NCBI GenBank assembly: GCA_015066525.1 | Contig: SVOG01000011.1 | Location: 1-39,013 of the forward strand | DNA: 39,013 nucleotides | Direction: 5' to 3' | Source: Oscillospiraceae bacterium | GTDB taxonomy: Bacteria; Bacillota; Clostridia; Oscillospirales; Acutalibacteraceae | In this document: one piece after another, positions 14,764-23,142 of the stretch | Layout of the letters: each line of letters begins with the position of its first letter | How positions within the stretch are numbered: the first letter of the stretch is position 1 | Program-made: the position numbers and the translations under genes | The notes under the pieces: generated by a model | Database searches by the model: none | Told to the model about the DNA's origin: nothing | Seen by the model: the letters and a program-made list of their open reading frames with translations, nothing else

Positions 14764-15423
14764 TTATTTAGCAGCCATTTCTGCGCGTGCTTCTTTGATT
14801 CTCTGAACAAAAATCTTACCTGTTTCGGTAATCTTTTCGTATTCGCCGGTTTTGGCGCCTGCGGTGAGGGAGGAGCCTGCGCCGACTGCGATGGCGCCCG
14901 CCTTGATCCAGTCCTTAACGTTATCCACGTCAACACCGCCCGACGGCATCATCACTGCGTGCGGAATCGGACCGTGGATATCCTTGATGAAGCGGGGACC
15001 TGCGAGGTCGCCGGGGAATACCTTGAGTACGTCGGCGCCGCATTCCATCGCCTGTACAGCCTCGGTGGGTGTGTAAATACCGGGCATCGACGGAATACCG
15101 TAGCGGTTGCAGCAGCGCACGGTCTCGGGGTCAAAGTAGGGGGCAACCACATACTCAGCGCCCGCGAGAATCGCAATTCTTGCGGTTGCAGCATCCATAA
15201 CGGTGCCTGCGCCGATGATGATTTCGCCGCTGTTATACTTCGCTCTCATCGCCTCGATGAGTTTGTCCGCGTGCGGAACGGTAAAGGTCAGCTCGATGGC
15301 TGCTACGCCGCCTGCGATACAAGCGTCGGTGATTTTCTCAGCCTGCTCAATGGAAGTGGCGCGAACGACTGCCACGATGCCGACTTCCTGAATTTTGGAT
15401 AAAGTTTCGATTTTGTTAGACAT
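14764..15423 (-). CDS. kdgA: 2-keto-3-deoxy-6-phosphogluconate aldolase
   Basis: This 219-aa protein has the KDPG/KHG aldolase pattern: GIVAVVRA (15-22, with Arg21), AIELTFTVP (42-50, Glu44 as general base), GAGTV (71-75), and the Schiff-base lysine Lys134 in VLKVFPGDLAGP. SGGV and GAGSSL complete the phosphate-binding loops. It cleaves KDPG to pyruvate and glyceraldehyde 3-phosphate, the last step of the hexuronate route. It follows kdgK in function but is separated from it by a secreted protein gene. The start has AAGGAG 8 nt upstream. Confidence 0.94.
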   Translation of the reverse strand: MSNKIETLSKIQEVGIVAVVRATSIEQAEKITDACIAGGVAAIELTFTVPHADKLIEAMRAKYNSGEIIIGAGTVMDAATARIAILAGAEYVVAPYFDPETVRCCNRYGIPSMPGIYTPTEAVQAMECGADVLKVFPGDLAGPRFIKDIHGPIPHAVMMPSGGVDVDNVKDWIKAGAIAVGAGSSLTAGAKTGEYEKITETGKIFVQRIKEARAEMAAK

Positions 15424-15451
15424 TTTAACTTCTCCTTATATGGTTATTGCT

Positions 15452-16657
15452 TTATTGTTTTGTAGTTACCGTTTTGGATTTGCTCCAGGATGAATAATAC
15501 CTTGTCTTATCGACTGTTTTGTATGTGCGGATACGCACGTAGTATTTCTTCTTTCCTTTGAGCTTGCCAATTCTTTTCGTAATTGTTTTATTACTTTTTA
15601 TTGTTACGGTTTTTGTTTTGCTTTTGAAATGCTTATCCGTGCTGAATTGGATTTGATATCCCGTTGTCTTTGTAGCCTGTTTTTTCCATTTCACGGTAAA
15701 GCTCTTGGACTGCGGGATTATTTTTGTGAGTTTTGTGGGCTCAGGTACGACGGTAAAATATAATACTTTAGCGCCTGAATACCTGCCCTTAAAATTGACT
15801 CTTACCGTATATTTCCCGATTTCCTTTCGGTTTTTCTGATAGTTTACCGTATAGCCGGATGCAGGAAGGTTATTTCCGTTTCTATCCTTAATTGTGACGG
15901 TGGGCTTGTGCGCCTTGCCGTTATAGGTGTATTTTGTACGGCTGAGCGATACTTGCGTGACGGCAGGAATCTTTTCAAAGGAATATAACCCGCAGTCAAT
16001 ACAGTAATGCACAGCAATTCCGTCGCAGTATTCAATGCTGTCAACACCGCTTTTAGCGAGAGTGGCAGGCGTAATATACTTCCTGAAGTTATGACTGTGA
16101 CCCGGAAGCGAGCAAAAGCCGATATTCCACAAACAGCAATTTACGCTAATATTGTAATATAAACAATTATCAAAGCCTTCGAGCGAAGCCTTAAACTCAT
16201 CGTTGCAGCGTGTGTTGAATACATCGGTGCCGTCATCTTTTTCATACGAAAAATTCAGGTCTTCGCCGGCGTACGTATACAATTTCGGCAGAAAGACAGA
16301 CGCGGATATTTCGTCACTGTCAGTCACAAGATTTGCCGATATGATAATATCGGGAAAACTGTAGTGAAAGGATATTCTGTCTCCGCTTGAAACGAACTGC
16401 GCATCAAAGCGAAGATGATTGGTTGCCTTTTCGACGGTGATTTTGTATTCATTTTGAGTCAGTTCGTCCCGATAGCAGATATATTTGTTATCCGCGGTGT
16501 CGGTTTTGCCTGTTTTCATTATTTCTCTGACTACATCGTTGATTTTTTCGCTGACAAAGTTTTCATCTGCGCTATACTGAATATTTGCGTTTGCACTGAT
16601 GGGAGATGCCGCAATCAGCATGATGAACGCCATCAGAAAGGCGAATATTTTTTTCAT
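15452..16657 (-). CDS. Secreted surface protein with Ig-like and FN3 modules
   Basis: This 401-aa protein starts with a clear signal peptide (MKKIFAFLMAFIMLIAASP, cleavage near ANA). Residues 25-210 are a domain I do not recognise. Then comes a module set I know from Ruminococcaceae and Lachnospiraceae wall proteins: a zinc-ribbon-like HNF..TPATLAKSG...CIDCG stretch, an Ig-like repeat (VSLSRTKYTYNGKAHKPTVT through YSGAKVLYFTV), and a C-terminal FN3-like domain (FTVKWKKQATKTTGYQIQFS to YYSSWSKSKTVTTK). No LPXTG or SLH anchor is present. The start is ATG 16657 after GGTGAAG, not the upstream in-frame ATG at 16702. It lies between kdgK (76 nt) and kdgA (28 nt) in the hexuronate operon and is more AT-rich than both, so it may have been inserted there. 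Confidence 0.82.
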   Translation of the reverse strand: MKKIFAFLMAFIMLIAASPISANANIQYSADENFVSEKINDVVREIMKTGKTDTADNKYICYRDELTQNEYKITVEKATNHLRFDAQFVSSGDRISFHYSFPDIIISANLVTDSDEISASVFLPKLYTYAGEDLNFSYEKDDGTDVFNTRCNDEFKASLEGFDNCLYYNISVNCCLWNIGFCSLPGHSHNFRKYITPATLAKSGVDSIEYCDGIAVHYCIDCGLYSFEKIPAVTQVSLSRTKYTYNGKAHKPTVTIKDRNGNNLPASGYTVNYQKNRKEIGKYTVRVNFKGRYSGAKVLYFTVVPEPTKLTKIIPQSKSFTVKWKKQATKTTGYQIQFSTDKHFKSKTKTVTIKSNKTITKRIGKLKGKKKYYVRIRTYKTVDKTRYYSSWSKSKTVTTKQ

Positions 16658-16733
16658 ATTCTTCACCGCCGATTTTTGGATAATAAACAGATGCATCATC
16701 AAAAGGAATTTTATCTATGCTCAACAAGAGCAA

Positions 16734-17831
16734 TCAGCGTTGTACACGAGCGCCTGCGCCGTTTACTTTGGCTTCCACTTCCTTGAGTGACGCCATCGAG
16801 GTGTCGCCGGGGGTAGTCATCGCGAGTGCGCCGTGAACGACGCCGTAGTTGACTGCCTTCTGTGCGTCCTCGTAGGTCATCAGACCGTAGATAAGTCCGC
16901 TTGCGAAACTGTCGCCGCCGCCGACTCTGTCGAGGATTTCAAGACCGGGGAACTCGAGCGAGTTGAAAATCTTGCCGTCAGCCCAGCAGATTGCCTTCCA
17001 GTCGTTGACAGTCGCCGTCTTAACGGTACGCAGGGTGGTTGCGATGACCTTGAAGTTCGGATACGCCTTCGTCACGGTCTCAATCATCTTGTAGTAGCCG
17101 TCCATATTGAGCTCTTTGAGGTCGGCGTCGTTACCCTCTACCTCAAAGCCGAGGGAAGCCGTGAAGTCCTCCTCGTTGCCAATCATTACATCGACATACT
17201 TCGCGATTTCACGATTAACCTCCTGTGCCTTAGCCTGACCGCCGATGTCCTTCCAGAGTGACGGACGGTAGTTGAGGTCGTAGGAGACGATGGTGCCGTA
17301 TTCCTTCGCCTTCTTTACTGCGGCGATGGTTGTCTCGGCAGCGGTTTCAGAGAGCGCTGCGTAAATGCCGCCTGTGTGCAGCCAGCGAACGCCGAGCGTA
17401 CCGAAGATGTAATCCCAGTCGATGTCCTCGGGTCTGAGCTGCGAAGCAGCGGTATTGCCCCTGTCCGAAGCGCCGACAGCGCCGCGGATGCCGAAGCCGC
17501 GCTCGGTGAAATTCAGTCCGTTTCTGACCGTTCTGCCGATACCGTCGTAGGGCACCCACTTAATAAGGCTCGTATCAACGCCGCCCTGCAGGATTAAATC
17601 CTCCATCAGATAGCCGATTTCATTCTCGGCAAAGGCAGTAACGACCGAGGTTTTGAGTCCGAAGCATCTTCTCAGTCCGCGGGCAACATTGTACTCGCCG
17701 CCGCCTTCCCATGCTCGGAAGGAGCGGGCGGTCTTAATTCTGCCTTCGCCCGGGTCCAGACGGAGCATAATCTCGCCGAGAGAAATCTCGTCAAAGGTGC
17801 ATTCTTCTTTAGGTCTTAAGTTCAAATTCAT
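16734..17831 (-). CDS. kdgK: 2-keto-3-deoxygluconate kinase (PfkB family)
   Basis: This 365-aa sugar kinase has the PfkB signatures: GEIMLRLDPGEG near the N-terminus, WEGGGEYNVARGL near residue 41 for sugar binding, and DRVGGGDSFASGLIYG near the C-terminus with catalytic Asp307. It phosphorylates 2-keto-3-deoxygluconate to KDPG. The substrate is inferred mainly from the operon: UxaC is 18 nt upstream and KDPG aldolase and the fructuronate reductase follow. It is somewhat longer than typical KdgK (about 310-340 aa). The start at 17831 has a GGAGG-type site 8 nt upstream. Confidence 0.9.
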   Translation of the reverse strand: MNLNLRPKEECTFDEISLGEIMLRLDPGEGRIKTARSFRAWEGGGEYNVARGLRRCFGLKTSVVTAFAENEIGYLMEDLILQGGVDTSLIKWVPYDGIGRTVRNGLNFTERGFGIRGAVGASDRGNTAASQLRPEDIDWDYIFGTLGVRWLHTGGIYAALSETAAETTIAAVKKAKEYGTIVSYDLNYRPSLWKDIGGQAKAQEVNREIAKYVDVMIGNEEDFTASLGFEVEGNDADLKELNMDGYYKMIETVTKAYPNFKVIATTLRTVKTATVNDWKAICWADGKIFNSLEFPGLEILDRVGGGDSFASGLIYGLMTYEDAQKAVNYGVVHGALAMTTPGDTSMASLKEVEAKVNGAGARVQR

Positions 17832-17849
17832 TTGTGCGTCCTCCGTATA

Positions 17850-19247
17850 TTAAAACTTGAAGTATTCTACTGCGTTATTGTAGCAAATGCCTTCGACAAT
17901 CTGCCTTAGCATCTCGTCGTCGTTGGCGTACCAGCCATCCTCAACCCAGCGTCCGAGCAGACGGCACATAATGCGTCTGAAATACTCGTGTCTGCCATAG
18001 GAGGTAAAGGAGCGGCTGTCCGTCTCCATACCGACGAATTTGCCGAGCACGCCGAGATTGCCGAGCGATTTCATCTGGGCAGTCATACCGTCCATTGTGT
18101 CGAGGAACCACCATGCGGGACCGAACTGAATCTTACCCGCGGTTTCACTGCTCTGGAAATTGCCGAGCATCGTGGCAAGCACGGTGTTGTCCTTGTCGTT
18201 GAGGTTGAAGAGTATCGTTTTCGGCAGGTTGCCGTTTGCTTCGAGCGCGTTGAGGAACGCTGAGAGCGGCTGCGCAATTTCGCAGTCGCCGACGCTGTCG
18301 AATCCCGTATCCGCGCCGAGTGCCAGGAATTTTTTAGTATTATTATTACGCATCGCGCCGATGTGCACTTCCATTGCCCAGCCGAGTTCGCTGTACTTCT
18401 TGCCGAGCGCAAGCATCACGGCGGTGCGGTATTTGTCGGTATCCTTCTGTTGCGGCTCTTCGCCCTTCATCGCCTTTTTGAAGATTTTATCAACTTCATC
18501 CTCATCTGCGTAAACATAGGGCACATAGTCGAATGCCTGGTCACTCACTTTGCAGCCAACCTCATTGAAGTAGTCGGCACGCTTTAAGAGGGCGGTGATA
18601 ACATCGTCGAAGTGCTTGATTTTGATTCCCGCACTTTCGCCGAGCGCCTCGATATAATCGGCAAAACCGTCGAGATTAATATTCAGCGCCTTGTCGGGGC
18701 GGAAGGAGGGGAGCACCCGAAACGGTAAATCCTGAGCGGCGAGGAGTTTGTGATACCTCAGGTCGTCAATCGGGTCGTCGGTCGTGCAGACGAATTTCAC
18801 ATTTGATTGTGCAATCAGCGTTTGCGGTCTGAAGTCGCCGTCTCTAATGACTTCGTTTGCCTTTTCATAGATTTCCTCGGCAGTCTTGGCGTTCAGTGGC
18901 GTGTCAATGCCAAAGTATCGCTGCAACTCGATATGCGCCCAGTGATAGAGCGGATTGCCGATGCACCAGCCGAGCGTCTCGCCGAATTTGAGGAATTTTT
19001 CCTTCGGCGTTGCGTCGCCCGTGCAGTATTTCTCGTCAATCCCGTAGGAACGCATCGCGCGCCACTTGTAGTGGTCGCCCGAGAGCCAGAGCTGCGAGAT
19101 GTCGGACGGTTGCTCGTTTTCGTAAATTTCCTTGGGGCTGAGGTGACAGTGGTAATCGCAAATCGGCATCTTCTCCGCAAAGTCGTGAAAAAGATGCTGC
19201 GCGCACTTTGTGTCAAGCAGAAAGTCCCTGTCCATAAACTGATTCAT
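17850..19247 (-). CDS. uxaC: Glucuronate isomerase (uronate isomerase)
   Basis: This 465-aa protein is a full-length UxaC of the amidohydrolase superfamily. The metal-binding motif DYHCHLSPKEI is at residues 31-41 (His33, His35). Further family pieces are WRAMRSYGI, CTTDDPIDDLRYH, LPSFRPDKALNI, WAMEVHIGAMRNNN and GMETDSRSFTSYGRHEYFRRI. It converts D-glucuronate to D-fructuronate (and D-galacturonate to D-tagaturonate). No tagaturonate reductase or altronate dehydratase is in the window, so glucuronate is the likely substrate. It is the first gene of the operon, with promoter at 19280-19308 and GGGAG before the ATG. Confidence 0.97.
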   Translation of the reverse strand: MNQFMDRDFLLDTKCAQHLFHDFAEKMPICDYHCHLSPKEIYENEQPSDISQLWLSGDHYKWRAMRSYGIDEKYCTGDATPKEKFLKFGETLGWCIGNPLYHWAHIELQRYFGIDTPLNAKTAEEIYEKANEVIRDGDFRPQTLIAQSNVKFVCTTDDPIDDLRYHKLLAAQDLPFRVLPSFRPDKALNINLDGFADYIEALGESAGIKIKHFDDVITALLKRADYFNEVGCKVSDQAFDYVPYVYADEDEVDKIFKKAMKGEEPQQKDTDKYRTAVMLALGKKYSELGWAMEVHIGAMRNNNTKKFLALGADTGFDSVGDCEIAQPLSAFLNALEANGNLPKTILFNLNDKDNTVLATMLGNFQSSETAGKIQFGPAWWFLDTMDGMTAQMKSLGNLGVLGKFVGMETDSRSFTSYGRHEYFRRIMCRLLGRWVEDGWYANDDEMLRQIVEGICYNNAVEYFKF

Positions 19248-19279
19248 AGGTTTACTCCCATATATTTATAATCGGTTCT

Positions 19280-19308
19280 ATTATATACTGATAAAATAGT
19301 ATTTTCAA
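19280..19308 (-). promoter_or_regulatory. Promoter of the uxaC operon
   Basis: Minus strand TTGAAA (19308-19303), 17-bp spacer and TATAAT (19285-19280); transcription start near 19273. No operator palindrome is obvious and no regulator gene lies next to it. Confidence 0.78.
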
Positions 19309-19389
19309 TACTTTTTTAAGAATCCGCACGGGATAAAGATTTGTACAAATGCCGCCGGATTTTGCTTTTTGGCGCCGGTGTTTTATCTG

Positions 19390-19421
19390 AAAAAGGAGCA
19401 CCCTGCTCATACAGGGCGCTC
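19390..19421 (-). terminator. Terminator of the potassium channel gene
   Basis: Minus-strand GAGCGCCCTG/CAGGGTGCTC (19421-19412 with 19405-19396, one wobble pair) followed by CCTTTTT, 11 nt after the channel stop. Confidence 0.75.
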
Positions 19422-19431
19422 TGCTGATGGA

Positions 19432-20166
19432 TTATTCTTTTGTGTCGGTATCGTTGTTATTTTTTACAACCTCCAAATATCCCGCGGTCAGCACGCCGGA
19501 CGGCAGCGCCACAATGGCAACGCCGATAAGGCTTGAAATAATGGTAACAAAGCGCCCTGCCGTGGAAATGGGATAAATATCGCCGTAACCCACCGTGGTT
19601 AAGCTGACGGCAGCCCAGTAAACGGCGTCAAAAAAGCTGTTAAAGGTGTTTGGCTCCACATTGAATATCACCAGCGCGGAGATTAAAACATAGCCCACGG
19701 CAAAGGTGCCCACCGCTATCAGGGCGTTTTTTTGCTCCTTGATTACTTCGGTGACAATGCTGATGCTTTTACTGTATCGAAAAATCTTAAAAGCCTTAAA
19801 TACTCTTAAAGTTCTGAGCAGTCGGAACATTCTCAGCAGTTTGAATCCCGAAGCCAGAATGGTGATACTCGGCAGAATCGACAGCAAATCAATAACTGCC
19901 AAAAATGTAAACGGATACAGAAAAAAGGAAACCGTGCCCTTTTTTAAGTATTTGTCTGCCGTGAATAATCTCAAAAAATAATCCACAATAAAAATGGCAA
20001 CCGTTACCTTATCAATCACAAAAAACAGCAAGTTGCTTTCGATTGGCTTAAACGCAAGCGGTATGATGCTCACAATAATGGCGAGCATCATCAGATAGTT
20101 GTAGGCTAACCCCGCTTTGCCGGCGGAGTCGTCGCAGTTGATTAAAGCAAAGATTTTATCGCGCAT
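19432..20166 (-). CDS. Voltage-gated-type potassium channel (six-segment ion channel)
   Basis: This 244-aa membrane protein has the layout of a voltage-gated K+ channel subunit. Segments S1-S3 span about residues 22-105. S4 (109-130, FKLLRMFRLLRTLRVFKAFK) carries an Arg/Lys every third position, the voltage-sensor pattern. S5, a pore helix and the selectivity filter TVGYGD (191-196) are followed by S6 (about 205-230). The polar cytoplasmic tail is very short, with no RCK or cyclic-nucleotide domain. It would form a tetramer in the cytoplasmic membrane. TATAAT at 20190-20195 with TTGCGT 16 bp upstream is its likely promoter. It is monocistronic between two terminators. Confidence 0.93.
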   Translation of the reverse strand: MRDKIFALINCDDSAGKAGLAYNYLMMLAIIVSIIPLAFKPIESNLLFFVIDKVTVAIFIVDYFLRLFTADKYLKKGTVSFFLYPFTFLAVIDLLSILPSITILASGFKLLRMFRLLRTLRVFKAFKIFRYSKSISIVTEVIKEQKNALIAVGTFAVGYVLISALVIFNVEPNTFNSFFDAVYWAAVSLTTVGYGDIYPISTAGRFVTIISSLIGVAIVALPSGVLTAGYLEVVKNNNDTDTKE

Positions 20167-20189
20167 TCTGATTACCTCTTTTCGCTTAC

Positions 20190-20217
20190 ATTATACCACA
20201 TATCCGCACATACGCAA
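20190..20217 (-). promoter_or_regulatory. Promoter of the potassium channel gene
   Basis: Minus strand TTGCGT (20217-20212), 16-bp spacer, TATAAT (20195-20190). The ATG at 20166 is about 17 nt after the predicted start. Confidence 0.6.
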
Positions 20218-20221
20218 CAGA

Positions 20222-20252
20222 AAAAGCCGGGGCGCCTTTTTCAAGGCACCCC
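20222..20252 (-). terminator. Terminator of the Nudix-to-GH27 operon
   Basis: Minus-strand GGGGTGCC/GGCGCCCC (20252-20245 with 20236-20229) followed by GGCTTTTT, just after the GH27 stop at 20261. Confidence 0.75.
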
Positions 20253-20260
20253 GCGTGCGT

Positions 20261-21982
20261 TTACTGTGAAATTCTGTACACTGCCACGCCGTGCTTGGGT
20301 ACGGTGGCGGTGATTTTTGTGTCGGCATATCGGTCGTCGGACCAGAGGTCGTGGATTTCATAATTGCCGGGCGCTCTTTGGAAGTTCAGATATTTATATT
20401 CCTTAAGCGAGTCGAGCTCAAACTCAATCGGTTTCTCCCTGCCCGACTTATTGAAGAAGCAGAGCGCGGTGTCGCCGTTTGCAAGTGGACGCGCGAGAAT
20501 GTCGAGTGCGGGGGATTTCTTAATCCTCTTGGCCGCCTTGACAAGCGGGTCCTGGTCGATGAGAATGAGGCTCTTATTCGTTACGGTGTCAATGAGGAAG
20601 CGGCTCTGCGACGAACCGTCAGTCAGACGGCGCAGGTCATTTCCGAGCACGAGGGGCGCCGCCATCATACACCAAAGGGCGAAGTGTGCGCGGTTCTCGT
20701 CAGGCGTGAGTTTGCCGTTGCCGACCTCGAGCATATCGGGGTCGTTGACATGCGCAGGACCTGCGTATTTGTAGAGGTCAACGGATTTATGATAAATCGC
20801 TTTAATGCGGCTCCATTTCGGCGTGATGTCTATCGTGGTGCGCCACATATTACCCGCTTTTCTTCCCCAGTGCCACGGGTGCGCGAATCCCCATTCGCAA
20901 ATGGAAAAAGTAATCGGCTTTTCCTCAGTCTTTGTGTACTGAGCCCACGCCTTGGAGGCGTCTTTGAGCGCCTCGCCCATACGCTTGTACTGGATGTAGG
21001 ACGAGTCCGCCATCGTAACGACGGGGTTTTGGAAGGTGATTTTATTGCTGCCGGAATCGAGCTGAATTTCAAGCTGCACCTTGGCGTCGTGCGACATCGA
21101 GAAGCCCTTTGGCATATGTACCTCGTAGACCCTGCCGTTGACGACGACCTGGAGATACTGTCTGCCGTGCACAATCGCCTTGTGGTAGTGAATTGTCATA
21201 ATATACTTGCCGCCGTAGGGAACGTCCACATTGAAGGATGCCGTACCCGCGCCGTGATTAATCAGTCCCATTCCGCGCTTGCTGGGGAGCTCGTCGCACT
21301 TAACCTCTCGCGCCTTGCCCGTGTATTTCGCGTGGTCGGGGCGCAGACGGATTTCGCTTCTCTCGCCGGGCTTGCTGATGTCGGCAAATTCGATAATCGG
21401 GGTGGAGCCCGTCAATTTCTGATTATGGCAAAAATCGTATTTGACATATTCAATACCCCACGAGGCAAAGGTTTTTGCATCAAGTTCCTCGTTGCCGAGA
21501 GATGCGGGCATATCCTCGCAGGTCAGCGTGCCGTTACTCGAGTAGATACCGAACTTTAAGCCGAGCGCGTTTACCTTTTTGCAGAGCTCGTCAATGCCTG
21601 AAGGAAACGCCTCCAAGTCGCCCTGGAGTTTGCCGTCGGCGTCACGCATGCTGCTCTGCCAACAGTCGTCGATATTGATATACTGATACCCAGCCTCTGC
21701 GAGTCCGCAGTCAGCCATAGCCTTTGCAGTGTCGTAGATTGACTCCTCGTCAATGTGATTTCTCAGCAAATTCCAGCTCGACCAGCCCATAATCGGCGTT
21801 GCCGACACATTGTTGTCGTAATTCGGCTCGTCCTTGATGTCGATGGTGAGCTTGCCCCTGCCGAGATGTTTCATCGCGCACGCGGGGCATTTTCCCTCCG
21901 CGCGGTAGGACAAAAACCAGGTCAGAAAGACGACGATAATAATCGCAAGTATGGCTGCGAGACATATGAGAAATGAAGTCAT
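20261..21982 (-). CDS. Membrane-anchored GH27 glycosidase (alpha-galactosidase-like) with inserted sugar-binding-like module
   Basis: This 573-aa protein has an N-terminal membrane helix (residues 3-25), then KCPACAMKH, then a GH27 (beta/alpha)8 barrel: GWSSWN (66-71), YINIDDCWQ (101-109), GLKFGIYSSNGTLTCE (141-156). The expected nucleophile is Asp183 in VKYDFC, and the acid/base is Asp385 in RTTIDI. The barrel is split: residues about 195-330, between the nucleophile strand and YKRMGEALK, form a beta-rich block with GGKYIMTIHY, LQVVVNGRVYEV and SGSNKITFQNP, the pattern of CBM6/CBM35-type modules. After the insert the barrel resumes (SICEWGFAHPWHWG, NDPDMLEVGN) and ends in a C-terminal beta domain. 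GH27 enzymes are retaining alpha-galactosidases or alpha-N-acetylgalactosaminidases; specificity is not decided here. The start overlaps the previous stop by 4 nt. Confidence 0.88.
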   Translation of the reverse strand: MTSFLICLAAILAIIIVVFLTWFLSYRAEGKCPACAMKHLGRGKLTIDIKDEPNYDNNVSATPIMGWSSWNLLRNHIDEESIYDTAKAMADCGLAEAGYQYINIDDCWQSSMRDADGKLQGDLEAFPSGIDELCKKVNALGLKFGIYSSNGTLTCEDMPASLGNEELDAKTFASWGIEYVKYDFCHNQKLTGSTPIIEFADISKPGERSEIRLRPDHAKYTGKAREVKCDELPSKRGMGLINHGAGTASFNVDVPYGGKYIMTIHYHKAIVHGRQYLQVVVNGRVYEVHMPKGFSMSHDAKVQLEIQLDSGSNKITFQNPVVTMADSSYIQYKRMGEALKDASKAWAQYTKTEEKPITFSICEWGFAHPWHWGRKAGNMWRTTIDITPKWSRIKAIYHKSVDLYKYAGPAHVNDPDMLEVGNGKLTPDENRAHFALWCMMAAPLVLGNDLRRLTDGSSQSRFLIDTVTNKSLILIDQDPLVKAAKRIKKSPALDILARPLANGDTALCFFNKSGREKPIEFELDSLKEYKYLNFQRAPGNYEIHDLWSDDRYADTKITATVPKHGVAVYRISQ

Positions 21983-23142
21983 AATAATCCAATCTCCTTA
22001 AAGAAGTGCAGCTCCTGCTGCGCTTCTTGTTTCGTTTCATCACTTGAAAGGGCGGCAGTTGCGCTGTGCACAAACGCGCGCCTGTTCTTATAGTTATAGT
22101 AAATGCGGTACACCCACGCCGCGGGTACGAGGTAGCGCCTGCCCTCAATAAATGAGATATAGGGGATGTTGCGCATTTTTTCGTAGGAGGGGAAGAGGAG
22201 GCGCAGTTTCGCGCCGAGGCTTCCGCCGCTTCCGCCGTTTTCGATATCCTTGCGCATCACAACCGCCGCTTTGTTTCGTCCGCTGTTGCCGAACGCACCG
22301 TAGGATAGAATAAATTCCTCGGTTTTCTGTGTATCGGCGCCAAAATCCCTGCCGCAGCCGAACCATTTGTGCGTTACGGTGAGGATAACCTCGCCAAACT
22401 GCCGCAGTCCCGCGCCGTCAAGGATTTCAAATACTTTGTCAATATCAATATCGCATTTTTTCAGCATCACGGCGAGGTCGAGTATCAGCTTGACACCGGC
22501 ACCGTAAAACCAGAAATGGTGCGCTGTGTGCGCCATCAGATAGGCGAAATGATAGTTATCATCCAGCGTGCCCCGGCAACCTTCAAATGCAGCGTATTCT
22601 ATCGCGTCGGCAAAGGCGCTCTCGAGGTCGTTTTCACCGATTTTACCGCTGATAATACGGGTGTGCGCCTCGCACAGAAGCTTGTCCTTCATGTACTCGT
22701 AGACATTGCCGTTTGACGCCTCGCAGACGAATCCGTTCTCGCACAGCAGGTTTTTGAATGAGTTCCTGCTGTCGTGGTCAATCAGGATATCCACATCGCC
22801 CATCGCCCGCGCTTCGGGCACGGGGAAGAGGTCTCGGAGCATGGCGCCCTTGAAGAAAACGTAGCGGATACCCGCCTTTTCGCACAGGGCGCCGATTTCG
22901 GCGATTTGCCTGCTTTGGAAGTCGTAACGCACGACAGCCTCTAAAAAGTCGTTTTCAAAGCGCCTGAGTGCCTCTTGAGGGACTTTATCACGATTCGGCG
23001 CCGTGTTGAGCACGCAGTAGACGACGGCGCTCAGATTATGCGCGTGCGCCTCGGCGTACAGTCGGTCAAAATCGCAATTTTCGTCGATGAAAATGTTTTC
23101 GCCGTGCAGAAATGCACGGCATAGCTTAATTAAATACTGCAT
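21979..23142 (-). CDS. Nucleotidyltransferase family protein (NTP_transf_5-like)
   Basis: This 387-aa protein has the signature of the uncharacterised nucleotidyltransferase family PF14907: YVFFKGAMLRDLFPVPEARA (94-113), then MGDVDILID, where Asp116 and Asp118 would be the metal-binding carboxylates. A helical middle with YLMAHTAHHFWFYGAGVKLI follows, as in the family. Members often sit with polysaccharide or peptide biosynthesis genes; the substrate is unknown. The start overlaps the end of the upstream exporter gene by 17 nt and the stop overlaps the GH27 start by 4 nt, so the three are tightly coupled. Confidence 0.82.
   Translation of the reverse strand: MQYLIKLCRAFLHGENIFIDENCDFDRLYAEAHAHNLSAVVYCVLNTAPNRDKVPQEALRRFENDFLEAVVRYDFQSRQIAEIGALCEKAGIRYVFFKGAMLRDLFPVPEARAMGDVDILIDHDSRNSFKNLLCENGFVCEASNGNVYEYMKDKLLCEAHTRIISGKIGENDLESAFADAIEYAAFEGCRGTLDDNYHFAYLMAHTAHHFWFYGAGVKLILDLAVMLKKCDIDIDKVFEILDGAGLRQFGEVILTVTHKWFGCGRDFGADTQKTEEFILSYGAFGNSGRNKAAVVMRKDIENGGSGGSLGAKLRLLFPSYEKMRNIPYISFIEGRRYLVPAAWVYRIYYNYKNRRAFVHSATAALSSDETKQEAQQELHFFKEIGLL

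Noticed and set aside
20291-21559. 422-codon plus-strand open frame over the GH27 gene
   Set aside because: The minus strand carries unmistakable GH27 motifs; the antisense frame has no start signal or domain.
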